Source: an uncultured Paracoccaceae bacterium (GTDB taxonomy: Bacteria; Pseudomonadota; Alphaproteobacteria; Rhizobiales; Rhizobiaceae). Taken from it: a DNA stretch of 42,205 nt. The position numbers were made by a program, and so were the translations under genes. A model generated the notes under the pieces. The model had not been told where the DNA came from. It searched no databases and worked only from the letters and a program-made list of their open reading frames with translations. The stretch's first letter is position 1; every line of letters begins with the position of its first letter. Positions 25,786-33,789 of this stretch are shown here, piece by piece. The stretch spans positions 1 to 42,205 of the forward strand of contig CALMYO010000149.1 in the NCBI GenBank assembly GCA_937873685.1. The letters run 5' to 3'.

Positions 25786-26886
25786 ATGTATGTTGCGGTC
25801 AAGGGCGGCGAGGCCGCCATCGACAACGCCCACCGGCTGCTGGCCGACCGCCGCCGGGGCGACCGCAGCGTGCCGGCACTGACGCTGGAGCAGATCGCAG
25901 CCCAGCTTGCGCTCGCCGTCGACCGGGTGATGGGAGAGGGCTCGCTCTATGATCGCGAACTGGCGGCGCTGGCGATCAAGCAGGCGCGCGGCGACCTGAT
26001 CGAGGCGATCTTCCTCGTGCGCGCTTACCGCACCACTCTGCCGCGCTTCGGAGCGTCGCTGCCGGTCGACACCGGAGCGATGCTGGTCGAGCGGCGTATT
26101 TCGGCCTGCTACAAGGACCTGCCCGGCGGGCAGTTGCTCGGACCGACCTTCGACTACACGCACCGCCTGCTCGATCCCGAACTCGCCGGCGACGCCGATG
26201 TGGACGGGCCGGCGACCCGCGACGCCGGCGGGCCGGCCGTGATGCGCGTCTCCGACATCCTCGCGCAAGAGGGGCTGATCGAGGAGGAAAATCCGGGCCA
26301 GCCGAAGCAGGAACCGGCCGACATCACCCGCGCACCGCCGGAGTACCCGTTGTCGCGCGACGCAAGACTGCAGGCGCTGTCGCGTGGCGACGAGGGCTAC
26401 CTGCTGGCGCTCGCCTATTCGACTCAGCGCGGCTATGGGCGCACGCACCCGTTTGCCGGCGAAATCCGCATCGGCGAGGTGGAGGTGGAAGCGTTCCTGC
26501 CGGAGCTTGGCTTTGCGGTGACGATCGGGCGGGTGCAACTGACCGAGTGCCAGATGGTCAACCAGTTCGCCGGTTCGGCCAAGGCGCCGCCGCAGTTCAC
26601 GCGCGGCTACGGGCTGGCGTTCGGCCAGGCGGAGCGCAAGGCGATGGCGATGGCGCTGGTCGACCGGGCGCTGCGCACAACGGAATTCGGCGAGGACATC
26701 GTCGCGCCGGCGCAGGACCAGGAATTCGTGCTGTCGCATTGCGACAACGTGCAGGCGACCGGCTTCGTGGAGCACTTGAAGCTGCCGCACTACGTCGATT
26801 TCCAGGCGGAACTCGACCTCGTGCGTCGCATGCGCCGGGAACACGAGGAACGAAACGGCGAAGCGCTGCGGGAAGCGGCGGAATGA
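25786..26886 (+). CDS. phnI: PhnI, C-P lyase core subunit (nucleosidase-type)
   Basis: Largest core subunit, 366 residues. With PhnG, PhnH and PhnL it catalyses formation of alpha-D-ribose-1-methylphosphonate-5-triphosphate (in the methylphosphonate case). Family features: MYVAVKGGEAAIDNAHRLLA start, EQIAAQLALAVDRVMGEGSLYDRELAALAIKQARGD, and RGYGRTHPFAGEIRIGEVEVE in the last third. The stop is followed 5 bases later by the stop of an antisense antitoxin gene, so the phnI-phnJ junction is broken by about 1.05 kb instead of the usual few bases. Confidence 0.95.
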   Translation: MYVAVKGGEAAIDNAHRLLADRRRGDRSVPALTLEQIAAQLALAVDRVMGEGSLYDRELAALAIKQARGDLIEAIFLVRAYRTTLPRFGASLPVDTGAMLVERRISACYKDLPGGQLLGPTFDYTHRLLDPELAGDADVDGPATRDAGGPAVMRVSDILAQEGLIEEENPGQPKQEPADITRAPPEYPLSRDARLQALSRGDEGYLLALAYSTQRGYGRTHPFAGEIRIGEVEVEAFLPELGFAVTIGRVQLTECQMVNQFAGSAKAPPQFTRGYGLAFGQAERKAMAMALVDRALRTTEFGEDIVAPAQDQEFVLSHCDNVQATGFVEHLKLPHYVDFQAELDLVRRMRREHEERNGEALREAAE

Positions 26887-26891
26887 GCTTT

Positions 26892-27263
26892 TCAGCCAGC
26901 CTCGTCCGCGTCGTCGACAATCGCCTCGATTGGCAGGTCGAGGGCGCGCGACAGCTTCAACCAAAGCTCTACCGGACCGGCGCGCTTGCCGTTCTCGATG
27001 TCGGAGAGGTAACCCTGCCCAATCTTCACCCGCGCGGCGAGATCAGCTTGGGTGAAACCGCGATACTTGCGCCAGAACGAGAGCGGGGTTGGCGCTTCGA
27101 CGTACTCACGCGTTTCGGCCGGAGTAAGGCCCGGCAAATACCCTGCGCGATAGTCTGCCACATCTCGCGTGCGGGCCACGGCTTCGATCATCTCGTCGTA
27201 TTCGGCGCGTGGCAGCACCGCCAGTTCTTCGCCATTCGGCGTGACGAGAAAACGCGTGTTCAT
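26892..27263 (-). CDS. XRE-family antitoxin of a HigBA/RelE-type pair
   Basis: Helix-turn-helix protein of 123 residues. The N-terminal part (MNTRFLVTPNGEELAVLPRAEYDEMIEAV) resembles the start of RelB/Phd-like antitoxins. The XRE-type HTH covers about residues 62-116 (FWRKYRGFTQADLAARVKIGQGYLSDIENGKR). It lies 12 bases downstream of the toxin-like gene and is read with it from the minus strand, the toxin-first order of HigBA. It should bind and neutralise the toxin and autoregulate the pair. It is convergent with phnI, 5 bases apart, inside the split phn operon. Confidence 0.82.
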   Translation of the reverse strand: MNTRFLVTPNGEELAVLPRAEYDEMIEAVARTRDVADYRAGYLPGLTPAETREYVEAPTPLSFWRKYRGFTQADLAARVKIGQGYLSDIENGKRAGPVELWLKLSRALDLPIEAIVDDADEAG

Positions 27264-27275
27264 AAGCTTTGTTCC

Positions 27276-27527
27276 TCAGTCATAAACCGAACCGCGCGGC
27301 CCGATCCTGATGACGATGATTTCGTCGGCCGTTTCCTCGAAAATGACCCGGTAGTCTCTTATGCGCAACCGCGCATGCGTGGAACCGGAAAGCGCTTTCA
27401 CATTGTTCGCAAAAGCCGCAGGATTTTTTGCAAACTGCTCCAGCTTGTCGAGGATGCGACCGGCATCCGCCTTCTGCCGCCGCAGTTCGCGGGCTGCTTT
27501 GGGCAGAATAGTGATCGCCTTCGGCAT
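27276..27527 (-). CDS. RelE/ParE-superfamily toxin
   Basis: Small basic protein of 83 residues with the RelE/ParE fold pattern: an N-terminal LPKAARELRRQKADAGRILDKLEQF helix pair, then KALSGSTHARLRIRDYRVIFEE and a final strand IIVIRIGPRGSVYD. The LRIRDYRVIF core is the hallmark of RelE-type mRNA-interferase toxins. It is encoded before its antitoxin on the minus strand. A -35/-10 pair (27534-27562) lies directly upstream. A full-length, uninterrupted frame suggests it is or was recently active. Confidence 0.82.
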   Translation of the reverse strand: MPKAITILPKAARELRRQKADAGRILDKLEQFAKNPAAFANNVKALSGSTHARLRIRDYRVIFEETADEIIVIRIGPRGSVYD

Positions 27528-27533
27528 CGCCAG

Positions 27534-27562
27534 AAAATAGCGTGCTGCGAAGTTTATGGCAA
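27534..27562 (-). promoter_or_regulatory. candidate promoter of the toxin-antitoxin pair
   Basis: Minus strand: TTGCCA (27557-27562), a 17-base spacer, TATTTT (27534-27539), only a few bases from the toxin ATG. That would give a very short or leaderless mRNA. Confidence 0.4.
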
Positions 27563-27644
27563 TCCGCTTATCGCAGTCGGCGATGGGCCAGAACTAGGTA
27601 TGGATAGAGAACCTGCTGAAAACGCGGCCCCGCAGGGCAGCGCC

Positions 27645-27893
27645 TCAATCCCCGCCGCCGTCTCCGCCGTCGCCATCCCCATCGCCGCCAACGAACCAGC
27701 CGCCGTTGTCGGTATCGATCAGCCAGCCGCCGGGGCCACACATCTCGTCCGGCAGGAAGACGATCATCGCCGGGCGGATCAGGAAGAACAGCAACGCCGC
27801 AAGGCCGAGACCCCACAGCGGCATGCCGCCGGTTTCCTGCGCAAGGAAGGACGTGTCCATGGCGTCGTTCACCGTTGGATTCGTCTTTCCCAT
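27645..27893 (-). CDS. small membrane protein with Gly/Asp-rich tail
   Basis: Predicted 82-residue protein (ATG 27893). It has one hydrophobic helix (about residues 24-41; LWGLGLAALLFFLIRPAMIVFLP) and a C-terminal tail made of repeated G-D units. No family recognised. It is antisense to the phn operon, between the toxin gene and phnJ, with GCGGGG just upstream of the start. A further in-frame ATG at 27860 is possible. Whether it is expressed cannot be judged. It is retained because the hydrophobic segment and its own start site look real. Confidence 0.5.
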   Translation of the reverse strand: MGKTNPTVNDAMDTSFLAQETGGMPLWGLGLAALLFFLIRPAMIVFLPDEMCGPGGWLIDTDNGGWFVGGDGDGDGGDGGGD

Positions 27894-27933
27894 AACCCCG
27901 CAGATTTGAGTTTTGCCGAAGGAAGCGCTTAAA

Positions 27934-28800
27934 ATGTCCTCGATCGGCCAATACAACTTCGCCTATCTTGACGAGCAGACCAAGCGGATGATCCGCCGCG
28001 CGATCCTGAAGGCAATCGCGATACCCGGCTACCAGGTGCCGTTTGCCTCGCGCGAAATGCCGATGCCCTATGGCTGGGGCACCGGCGGCGTGCAGGTGAC
28101 GGCGGCGGTGATCGGCCCCGACGACACGCTGAAGGTGATCGACCAAGGCGCCGACGATACCACAAACGCCGTCTCCATCCGCAAGTTCTTCGCCAAAACC
28201 GCCGGCGTGGCTACCACCACCCATACAGCCGACGCGACGATCATCCAGACCCGCCACCGCATCCCGGAGACCGCTTTGCAGGCCGGCCAGATCCTCGTCT
28301 ACCAGGTGCCGATCCCCGAGCCGCTGCGTTTCCTCGAACCGCGCGAGACCGAAACGCGCACCATGCATGCGCTGGAGGAATACGGGCTGATGCATGTCAA
28401 GCTCTACGAGGACATCGCCCGCAACGGCCGTATCGCCACCACCTACGCCTATCCGGTGAAGGTGGAGGGGCGCTACGTGATGGACCCGTCGCCGACGCCG
28501 AAATTCGACAATCCGAAGATGCACATGAGCAAGGCGCTGCAATTGTTCGGCGCCGGGCGCGAGAAGCGCATCTACGCCGTGCCGCCGCATACCAGGGTCG
28601 TCAGCCTCGATTTCGAGGACCATCCCTTCGAGGTGCAACGGTTCGACAAGCCCTGCGCGCTGTGCGGCGCCGAACAAGTCTATCTCGACGAGGTGGTGCT
28701 CGACGACCGCGGCGGGCGGATGTTCGTCTGCTCCGACACCGACCATTGTGAGGAACGCCGCGCGGCGGGCCATTTTGGCGAGATGGGGGCGGCAGCATGA
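27934..28800 (+). CDS. phnJ: PhnJ, radical-SAM C-P lyase
   Basis: Catalytic C-P bond-cleaving subunit, 288 residues. It uses a [4Fe-4S] cluster and S-adenosylmethionine to release alkane and ribose-1,2-cyclic phosphate-5-phosphate. The four conserved cysteines fall at 241, 244, 266 and 272 (C-x2-C-x21-C-x5-C), the same numbers as E. coli PhnJ, and the glycyl-radical Gly32 is present in AIPGYQVPF. The start is ATG 27934 with AGGA upstream; the N-terminus (YNFAYLDEQTKRMIRRAI) is nearly invariant in the family. It overlaps phnK by ATGA. Unusually it lies 1,047 bases from phnI, with toxin-antitoxin genes in between. Confidence 0.97.
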   Translation: MSSIGQYNFAYLDEQTKRMIRRAILKAIAIPGYQVPFASREMPMPYGWGTGGVQVTAAVIGPDDTLKVIDQGADDTTNAVSIRKFFAKTAGVATTTHTADATIIQTRHRIPETALQAGQILVYQVPIPEPLRFLEPRETETRTMHALEEYGLMHVKLYEDIARNGRIATTYAYPVKVEGRYVMDPSPTPKFDNPKMHMSKALQLFGAGREKRIYAVPPHTRVVSLDFEDHPFEVQRFDKPCALCGAEQVYLDEVVLDDRGGRMFVCSDTDHCEERRAAGHFGEMGAAA

Positions 28801-29573
28801 CTGATCTCCCCCTCCTCTCCGTTCGCGATCTGACAAAGACTTACGGCGTACGCACCGGCTGCGCCGACGTGTCCTTCGACCTGTGGCCGGGCGAGGTGCT
28901 GGCGGTGGTCGGCGAATCCGGCTCCGGCAAGACGACGCTGCTGAACTGCGTGTCGCGCCGGCTCGAACCCACCGCAGGGACCATACGCTACCGCATGCGT
29001 GACGGCGCGATGCGCGACCTATCCGACCTGACCGAAGCCGAGCGGCGCTTCCTGATGCGCACCGATTGGGGCTTCGTGCACCAGAACCCTGCCGACGGCT
29101 TGCGCATGACGGTTTCGGCCGGCGCCAATGTCGGCGAACGGCTGATGGCTGTCGGCGAGCGGCATTATGGCCGCATCCGCGACACCGCAATCGACTGGCT
29201 CAGCCGCGTCGAGATCGAGACCGACCGTATCGACGACCAGCCGCGCGCCTTTTCCGGCGGCATGCGCCAGCGCCTGCAGATCGCCCGAAACCTCGTCACC
29301 GCGCCGCGACTCGTCTTCATGGACGAGCCGACCGGGGGGCTCGACGTCTCGGTGCAGGCGCGGCTGCTCGACCTGTTGCGCGGGCTGGTGCGAGACCTCG
29401 GCCTTTCGGCGATCATCGTCACCCACGATCTCGCCGTGGCGCGGCTCTTGTCGGACCGCATGATGGTGATGAAGGACGGGCGCGTGATCGAGCACGGACT
29501 GACCGACCGCGTGCTCGACGATCCGCAGGCCGCCTACACGCAGCTGCTCGTTTCCTCCATCCTCGCCGCCTAA
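28797..29573 (+). CDS. phnK: PhnK, ABC-type ATPase of the C-P lyase complex
   Basis: ABC ATPase that binds the PhnGHIJ core, 258 residues. Walker A GESGSGKTT (about 39-47), signature FSGGMRQRLQIARNL, Walker B RLVFMDEPTGGLD, and the switch His in IIVTHDLAVARL. Length and the N-terminal LLSVRDLTKTYGVRTGC match the family. It overlaps the phnJ stop (ATGA), so production is coupled to PhnJ. Confidence 0.94.
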   Translation: MTDLPLLSVRDLTKTYGVRTGCADVSFDLWPGEVLAVVGESGSGKTTLLNCVSRRLEPTAGTIRYRMRDGAMRDLSDLTEAERRFLMRTDWGFVHQNPADGLRMTVSAGANVGERLMAVGERHYGRIRDTAIDWLSRVEIETDRIDDQPRAFSGGMRQRLQIARNLVTAPRLVFMDEPTGGLDVSVQARLLDLLRGLVRDLGLSAIIVTHDLAVARLLSDRMMVMKDGRVIEHGLTDRVLDDPQAAYTQLLVSSILAA

Positions 29574-29590
29574 CCGGGAGCCTCTACGCC

Positions 29591-30295
29591 ATGTCGCCGC
29601 TCGTCGTTACCGGCCTGTCGAAGACCTTCACAATGCATCTGCGCAGCGGCATTGAACTGCCGGTGCTGCGCCACGCCTCCTTCACGCTCGCCGATGGCCA
29701 ATGCGCCGTGCTGTCCGGCCCGTCCGGCGTCGGCAAGAGCTCGATCCTTAAGATGGTCTGGGGAAACTACGCTGTCGATGCCGGGCAAATCATGGTGCGC
29801 CATCGCGGCGGCGCGGTCGACCTCGCCCGCGCGGAGCCGCGTCTCGTGCTGGAGGTGCGGCGCGAGACGATCGGCTATGTCAGCCAGTTCCTGCGCGTTG
29901 TGCCGCGCGTCGCGGCGGAGGATATCGTCGCCGAACCGCTGACACAGCGCGGCGTGGAACCCGCCATCGCGCTGACGCGGGCGCGCGACCTGCTGGCGCA
30001 GTTGAACCTGCCGCAGATGCTATGGCGATTGCCGCCCTCCACCTTCTCCGGCGGCGAACAGCAGCGCGTCAACATCGCGCGCGGCTTCACCACCGATCAT
30101 CCGATCCTGCTGCTCGACGAGCCGACCGCCTCGCTCGACGCCGCCAATCGCGACGTGGTGCTCGACCTGATCGCCGCCAAGAAGCGCAGGGGCGTCGCCC
30201 TGCTCGGCATCTTCCATGACGGTTCGGTGCGACAGGCTGTGGCGGATGCGACGATCGACGTTTCCGCCTTCGCCCCGCGCCGCGAGGCCGCCTGA
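29591..30295 (+). CDS. phnL: PhnL, ABC-type ATPase of the C-P lyase complex
   Basis: Second soluble ABC ATPase of the locus, 234 residues, needed with PhnGHI for coupling phosphonate to the ribose of ATP. Walker [10 protein letters not shown], signature [14 protein letters not shown], Walker [14 protein letters not shown] and GIFHD in the switch region. ATG 29591, 17 bases after phnK, is the start that gives the family opening [19 protein letters not shown]. It ends 2 bases before the acetyltransferase gene. Confidence 0.94.
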   Translation: MSPLVVTGLSKTFTMHLRSGIELPVLRHASFTLADGQCAVLSGPSGVGKSSILKMVWGNYAVDAGQIMVRHRGGAVDLARAEPRLVLEVRRETIGYVSQFLRVVPRVAAEDIVAEPLTQRGVEPAIALTRARDLLAQLNLPQMLWRLPPSTFSGGEQQRVNIARGFTTDHPILLLDEPTASLDAANRDVVLDLIAAKKRRGVALLGIFHDGSVRQAVADATIDVSAFAPRREAA

Positions 30296-30297
30296 CC

Positions 30298-30921
30298 ATG
30301 ACCCGCCTTTCCGTCGAACCGCTGGTCCATGCAACCGTCGAACTGCGCGACACCACGCTCGGGCGCTACACCGAGATCGCCGAGCGGTGCCGCATTTCGG
30401 AGTGTGAGATCGGCGATTACTCCTATCTGATGCAGGATTGCTCGGCCTGGTGCGCGACGATCGGCAAGTTCGCCAACATCGCGTCCGCCGTGCGCATCAA
30501 CGCGCCGAACCACCCGGTTTGGCGCGCGACGTTGCACCATTTCACCTATCGCGCCGCCGACTACTGGCCCGACGCCGACATTGACGACGCCTTCTTCGGC
30601 TGGCGGCGCGGCAACCGCGTCACAATCGGCCATGATGTGTGGATCGGCCATGGCGCGACGATCCTGCCCGGCGTATCCGTCGGCAACGGTGCTGTGATCG
30701 GGGCAGGCGCCGTGGTCTCTAAGGATGTCGCGCCCTACACGATCGTCGGCGGGGTGCCGGCACGGATCATCCGCCAGCGCTTCGACGCAGATACCGCCGC
30801 ACGCATGGACGCGCTCGGCTGGTGGGACTGGGACCACGACAGGCTGCGCGCCGCGCTCGCCGATTTCCGCGCTCTCTCGGCGGAGGAATTCGTCGCACGG
30901 CACGAGGTCGCCAATAGCTGA
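30298..30921 (+). CDS. phosphonate-cluster hexapeptide acetyltransferase
   Basis: Left-handed beta-helix (hexapeptide-repeat) acyltransferase, 207 residues, of the subgroup found in C-P lyase operons. Repeat rungs run through [20 protein letters not shown], then [51 protein letters not shown]. By position it replaces GNAT-type PhnO, which acetylates aminoalkylphosphonates, but the substrate of this family is not established. It is tightly linked to phnL and is the last gene before the phnC regulatory region. Confidence 0.88.
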   Translation: MTRLSVEPLVHATVELRDTTLGRYTEIAERCRISECEIGDYSYLMQDCSAWCATIGKFANIASAVRINAPNHPVWRATLHHFTYRAADYWPDADIDDAFFGWRRGNRVTIGHDVWIGHGATILPGVSVGNGAVIGAGAVVSKDVAPYTIVGGVPARIIRQRFDADTAARMDALGWWDWDHDRLRAALADFRALSAEEFVARHEVANS

Positions 30922-30945
30922 CGGCCACCGGGCGGCGGCATAGTG

Positions 30946-30985
30946 CCGTCACCGTATTGTTACATACCTGTCGTCCGTCCGTCAC
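30946..30985 (+). promoter_or_regulatory. four-unit Pho-box array before phnC
   Basis: Four 7-mers spaced every 11 bases: CCGTCAC (30946), TTGTTAC (30957), CTGTCGT (30968), CCGTCAC (30979). Each resembles the PhoB half-site CTGTCAT, matching at 5, 4, 6 and 5 of 7 positions. The array ends 58 bases before the phnC ATG and fits two adjacent PhoB-dimer sites. Confidence 0.7.
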
Positions 30986-31043
30986 ACAGCGTCGTTAACC
31001 GGTCACCAGCGGCTGCGCTGAGCAGGACCGGGGGCGACGATCC

Positions 31044-31895
31044 ATGCTTGAACTCACCAATGTCACGCGCCGCTTCGGCGCCAATGCGGCGGTCAAGTCG
31101 GTTTCGCTGACGATACGCAATGGCGAGATGGTCGGTATCATCGGCCGTTCCGGCGCCGGCAAGTCTACACTGTTGCGCATGATCAACCGGTTGATCGCCC
31201 CGTCAGAAGGGGCGATCCGGTTCGGCGACCTGGAGGTTTCCGCGCTGAAGGGCGCTGCGTTGCGCGCCTGGCGTCGCGATTGCGCGATGATTTTCCAGCA
31301 GTTCAATCTCGTCCCACGCCTCGACGTGGTGTCGAACGTGCTGCACGGCACGCTGAACCTGCGCTCGACCGTCGCAACCATGTTCGACATCTGGCCGCGC
31401 GCCGACATCCTGCGCGCCATCGACATCCTTGAACGGCTCGGCGTCGCCGAAAACGCGCCGAAGCGGGCCGAGGCGCTTTCCGGCGGCCAGCAGCAGCGCG
31501 TGGCGATCGCCCGCGCGCTGATGCAATCGCCGAAGATGCTGCTCGCCGACGAGCCGATCGCCTCGCTCGACCCGCTCAACGCCCAGATCGTGATGGACGC
31601 CTTGCGCGACGTGAACCGTCGCGACGGCATTACCGTCATCACCAACCTGCACACGCTCGATACGGCGCGCAATTATTGCGAACGGATCATCGGCATGGCG
31701 CAGGGCCGCATCGTTTTCGACGGGACGCCCGACGAATTGACCACCGACGCCGTTCGCGAAGTTTACGGCGCCGACGCCCATGGCGTCGAGATCTCCGAGG
31801 CGATGACCTCCACCAGCCTTTCCTCGCCCGCCGCCGACTCAGGCCAGGCGCAACAATCCTCTGTCCGTCTCGCCCCGGCCACCGCCAGCGCATGA
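31044..31895 (+). CDS. phnC: PhnC, phosphonate ABC transporter ATPase
   Basis: ATPase of the PhnCDE phosphonate importer, 283 residues. Walker [10 protein letters not shown], signature [15 protein letters not shown], Walker [13 protein letters not shown], and [18 protein letters not shown] with the switch His. The C-terminal 35 or so residues are a Ser/Ala/Gln-rich tail absent from shorter homologues. It starts its own regulated unit behind the Pho-box array and is followed by phnD. Confidence 0.94.
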   Translation: MLELTNVTRRFGANAAVKSVSLTIRNGEMVGIIGRSGAGKSTLLRMINRLIAPSEGAIRFGDLEVSALKGAALRAWRRDCAMIFQQFNLVPRLDVVSNVLHGTLNLRSTVATMFDIWPRADILRAIDILERLGVAENAPKRAEALSGGQQQRVAIARALMQSPKMLLADEPIASLDPLNAQIVMDALRDVNRRDGITVITNLHTLDTARNYCERIIGMAQGRIVFDGTPDELTTDAVREVYGADAHGVEISEAMTSTSLSSPAADSGQAQQSSVRLAPATASA

Positions 31896-31967
31896 ACGGA
31901 AGGGATCCCGCGCCGAAACGGCGCGGGTCGAACGCAATCACGCAAATATCCCAACAGGAGACGTCAC

Positions 31968-32870
31968 ATGTTGAAGAAGATGCTTCTCACCGCCGCCGCG
32001 GCGATCGCCATGACGGTCGGCGCAGCCGCCCAGGACATCACCGAATTCCGCATCGGCATCCTTGGCGGCGAAAACGCCCAGGACCGCCTTACCTCCAACG
32101 AATGCGTGCGCGCCTACGTGCAGGAACTGCTCGGCGTGGAAACCAAACTGTTCACCCCGGCCGACTATGACGGCGTGATCCAGGGACTGCTCGGCGGCTC
32201 CATCGACATGGCCTGGCTCGGCGCTTCTGCCTACGCCAAAACCTACCTGACCGATCCGGAAGCGGTCGATGTCGTGCTCGTCAAGACCAATCTCGACGGT
32301 TCGTTCGCCTATCACTCGATCGGTTTTGCCCGCAAGGACAAGGGTATTGCCTCTCTCGCCGACATGAAGGGCAAGAAGTTCGGCTTCGGCGACCCGAACT
32401 CGACGTCCGGCTACCTGATTCCGTCGATCGAGATCCCGGAAGCGACGGGCGCGTCGATGGAAAACGGCGCTTATTTCGGCGAAGTGGTGTTCACCGGCGG
32501 TCACGAGCAGACCATCGTCGCGGTCAAGAACGGCGATGTTGACGGCGGCGTCACCTGGGCTGACGGCCAGGGCAAGTGGGAAGACGGCTACAATTCCGGC
32601 GCTCTGCGCAAGGCGGTTGACGCCGGCCTCATCGACATGAACGACATCGTCGAAATCTGGAAGTCCAAGCCGATCCCGGAAGGCCCGATCGTGCTGCGTC
32701 GCGCCCTGCCGGCCGATGTCAAGACGAAGGTCGTCGACTTCCTCAAGGGCCTGCACGCCAAGGACCAGCAGTGCGCCTACAACATGGCCGCTGGCGAGAC
32801 CGCCGGTTTCGCGCCGATCGCGCATGACGCCTACGAGTCGATCATCGCTGTCCGCAAGGCCAAGCAGTAA
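31968..32870 (+). CDS. phnD: PhnD, periplasmic phosphonate-binding protein
   Basis: Substrate-binding protein of the PhnCDE importer, 300 residues, with signal peptide MLKKMLLTAAAAIAMTVGAAA. The mature part opens FRIGILGGENAQDRL and carries the phosphonate-binding loop GDPNSTSGYLIPS and AWLGASAYAKTY. These Ser/Thr/Tyr residues contact the phosphonate group in PhnD-type proteins, which favour aminoalkylphosphonates such as AEP. Lies between phnC and phnE1. Confidence 0.95.
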   Translation: MLKKMLLTAAAAIAMTVGAAAQDITEFRIGILGGENAQDRLTSNECVRAYVQELLGVETKLFTPADYDGVIQGLLGGSIDMAWLGASAYAKTYLTDPEAVDVVLVKTNLDGSFAYHSIGFARKDKGIASLADMKGKKFGFGDPNSTSGYLIPSIEIPEATGASMENGAYFGEVVFTGGHEQTIVAVKNGDVDGGVTWADGQGKWEDGYNSGALRKAVDAGLIDMNDIVEIWKSKPIPEGPIVLRRALPADVKTKVVDFLKGLHAKDQQCAYNMAAGETAGFAPIAHDAYESIIAVRKAKQ

Positions 32871-32933
32871 TCCCAGGCGACGCGGCGGGGCGCGCCTTGC
32901 GCTCCGCCGCTGTCGATCGACAGGACCGTTCCC

Positions 32934-33788
32934 ATGACTGACGCCGCCATGGACACTGCCGCCATACGCCGGAACTACCTGGCAATGGCGCGCCAGAAGC
33001 AGACCTATGGCGGCATCCTGCTCCTGGTGTTCGTGCTGCTGATGGCCTCGGGCTTCATGCTTGCCGAGCAGCGCAACGCCGGCGGTTTCCTTGAAGGCAT
33101 CCACCAGTTTTTCGATTTCCCCGCCGAGGTTGTCTCGGAGGCCGCACGCCATGCGGCGAACCTTCCCGGCCTGTTCATCAAGTTTCTGCCGTCGTTGCTG
33201 GAAACCATCAACATTGCGGCGGTCTCCACCCTGATCGGCGGGTTGATCGCGATCATGCTGTCGTTGTTGTCGACGCGTGGTCTGGCGCTATGGCCGCGCC
33301 TGATCCCGCTGTTTCGCCGCAGCATGGACGGCATGCGTGCGATTCCCGAAATCGTCATCGCCCTCGTGCTGATCTTCATCCTCGGCGGCGGGCCTGTGCC
33401 GGCGATGATCGCCATCGCCTTTCACACCGCCGGCGCGCTTGGCAAGCTTTTCTCCGAAGTCAACGAGAACGCCGATCTCAAGCCCGTCGAAGGACTTGCA
33501 TCTGTTGGCGCCACCTGGGGCCAGCGGATGTGGCTCGGCGTGGTGCCGCAGGTCGCGCCGAACTGGCTCTCCTATGCACTGCTGCGTTTCGAAATCAACG
33601 TGCGCGCCTCGGCCATTCTCGGCTTCGTCGGTTCCGGCGGCATCGGCTACGACCTGAAGACCGCGCTGCAATGGGGCCAGGGCCGATACGACGAGGTGAT
33701 CGCGATCTTCATCCTCCTGTTCATCACCATCGTGATCTTCGACCAGACGTCGAGCCACTATCGCAACCGCCTTGTCAAGGGAGCCTGA
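32934..33788 (+). CDS. phnE: PhnE1, phosphonate ABC permease
   Basis: First permease of the importer, 284 residues, with TM1 (GILLLVFVLLMASGFML), then a TM core including TINIAAVSTLIGGLIAIMLS and the EAA-type loop EGLASVGATWGQRMWLGVVPQ. Its stop is 1 base before the TTG start of the second permease gene, so they are probably coupled. Two distinct PhnE proteins are usual in rhizobia. Confidence 0.93.
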   Translation: MTDAAMDTAAIRRNYLAMARQKQTYGGILLLVFVLLMASGFMLAEQRNAGGFLEGIHQFFDFPAEVVSEAARHAANLPGLFIKFLPSLLETINIAAVSTLIGGLIAIMLSLLSTRGLALWPRLIPLFRRSMDGMRAIPEIVIALVLIFILGGGPVPAMIAIAFHTAGALGKLFSEVNENADLKPVEGLASVGATWGQRMWLGVVPQVAPNWLSYALLRFEINVRASAILGFVGSGGIGYDLKTALQWGQGRYDEVIAIFILLFITIVIFDQTSSHYRNRLVKGA

Positions 33789-33789
33789 G

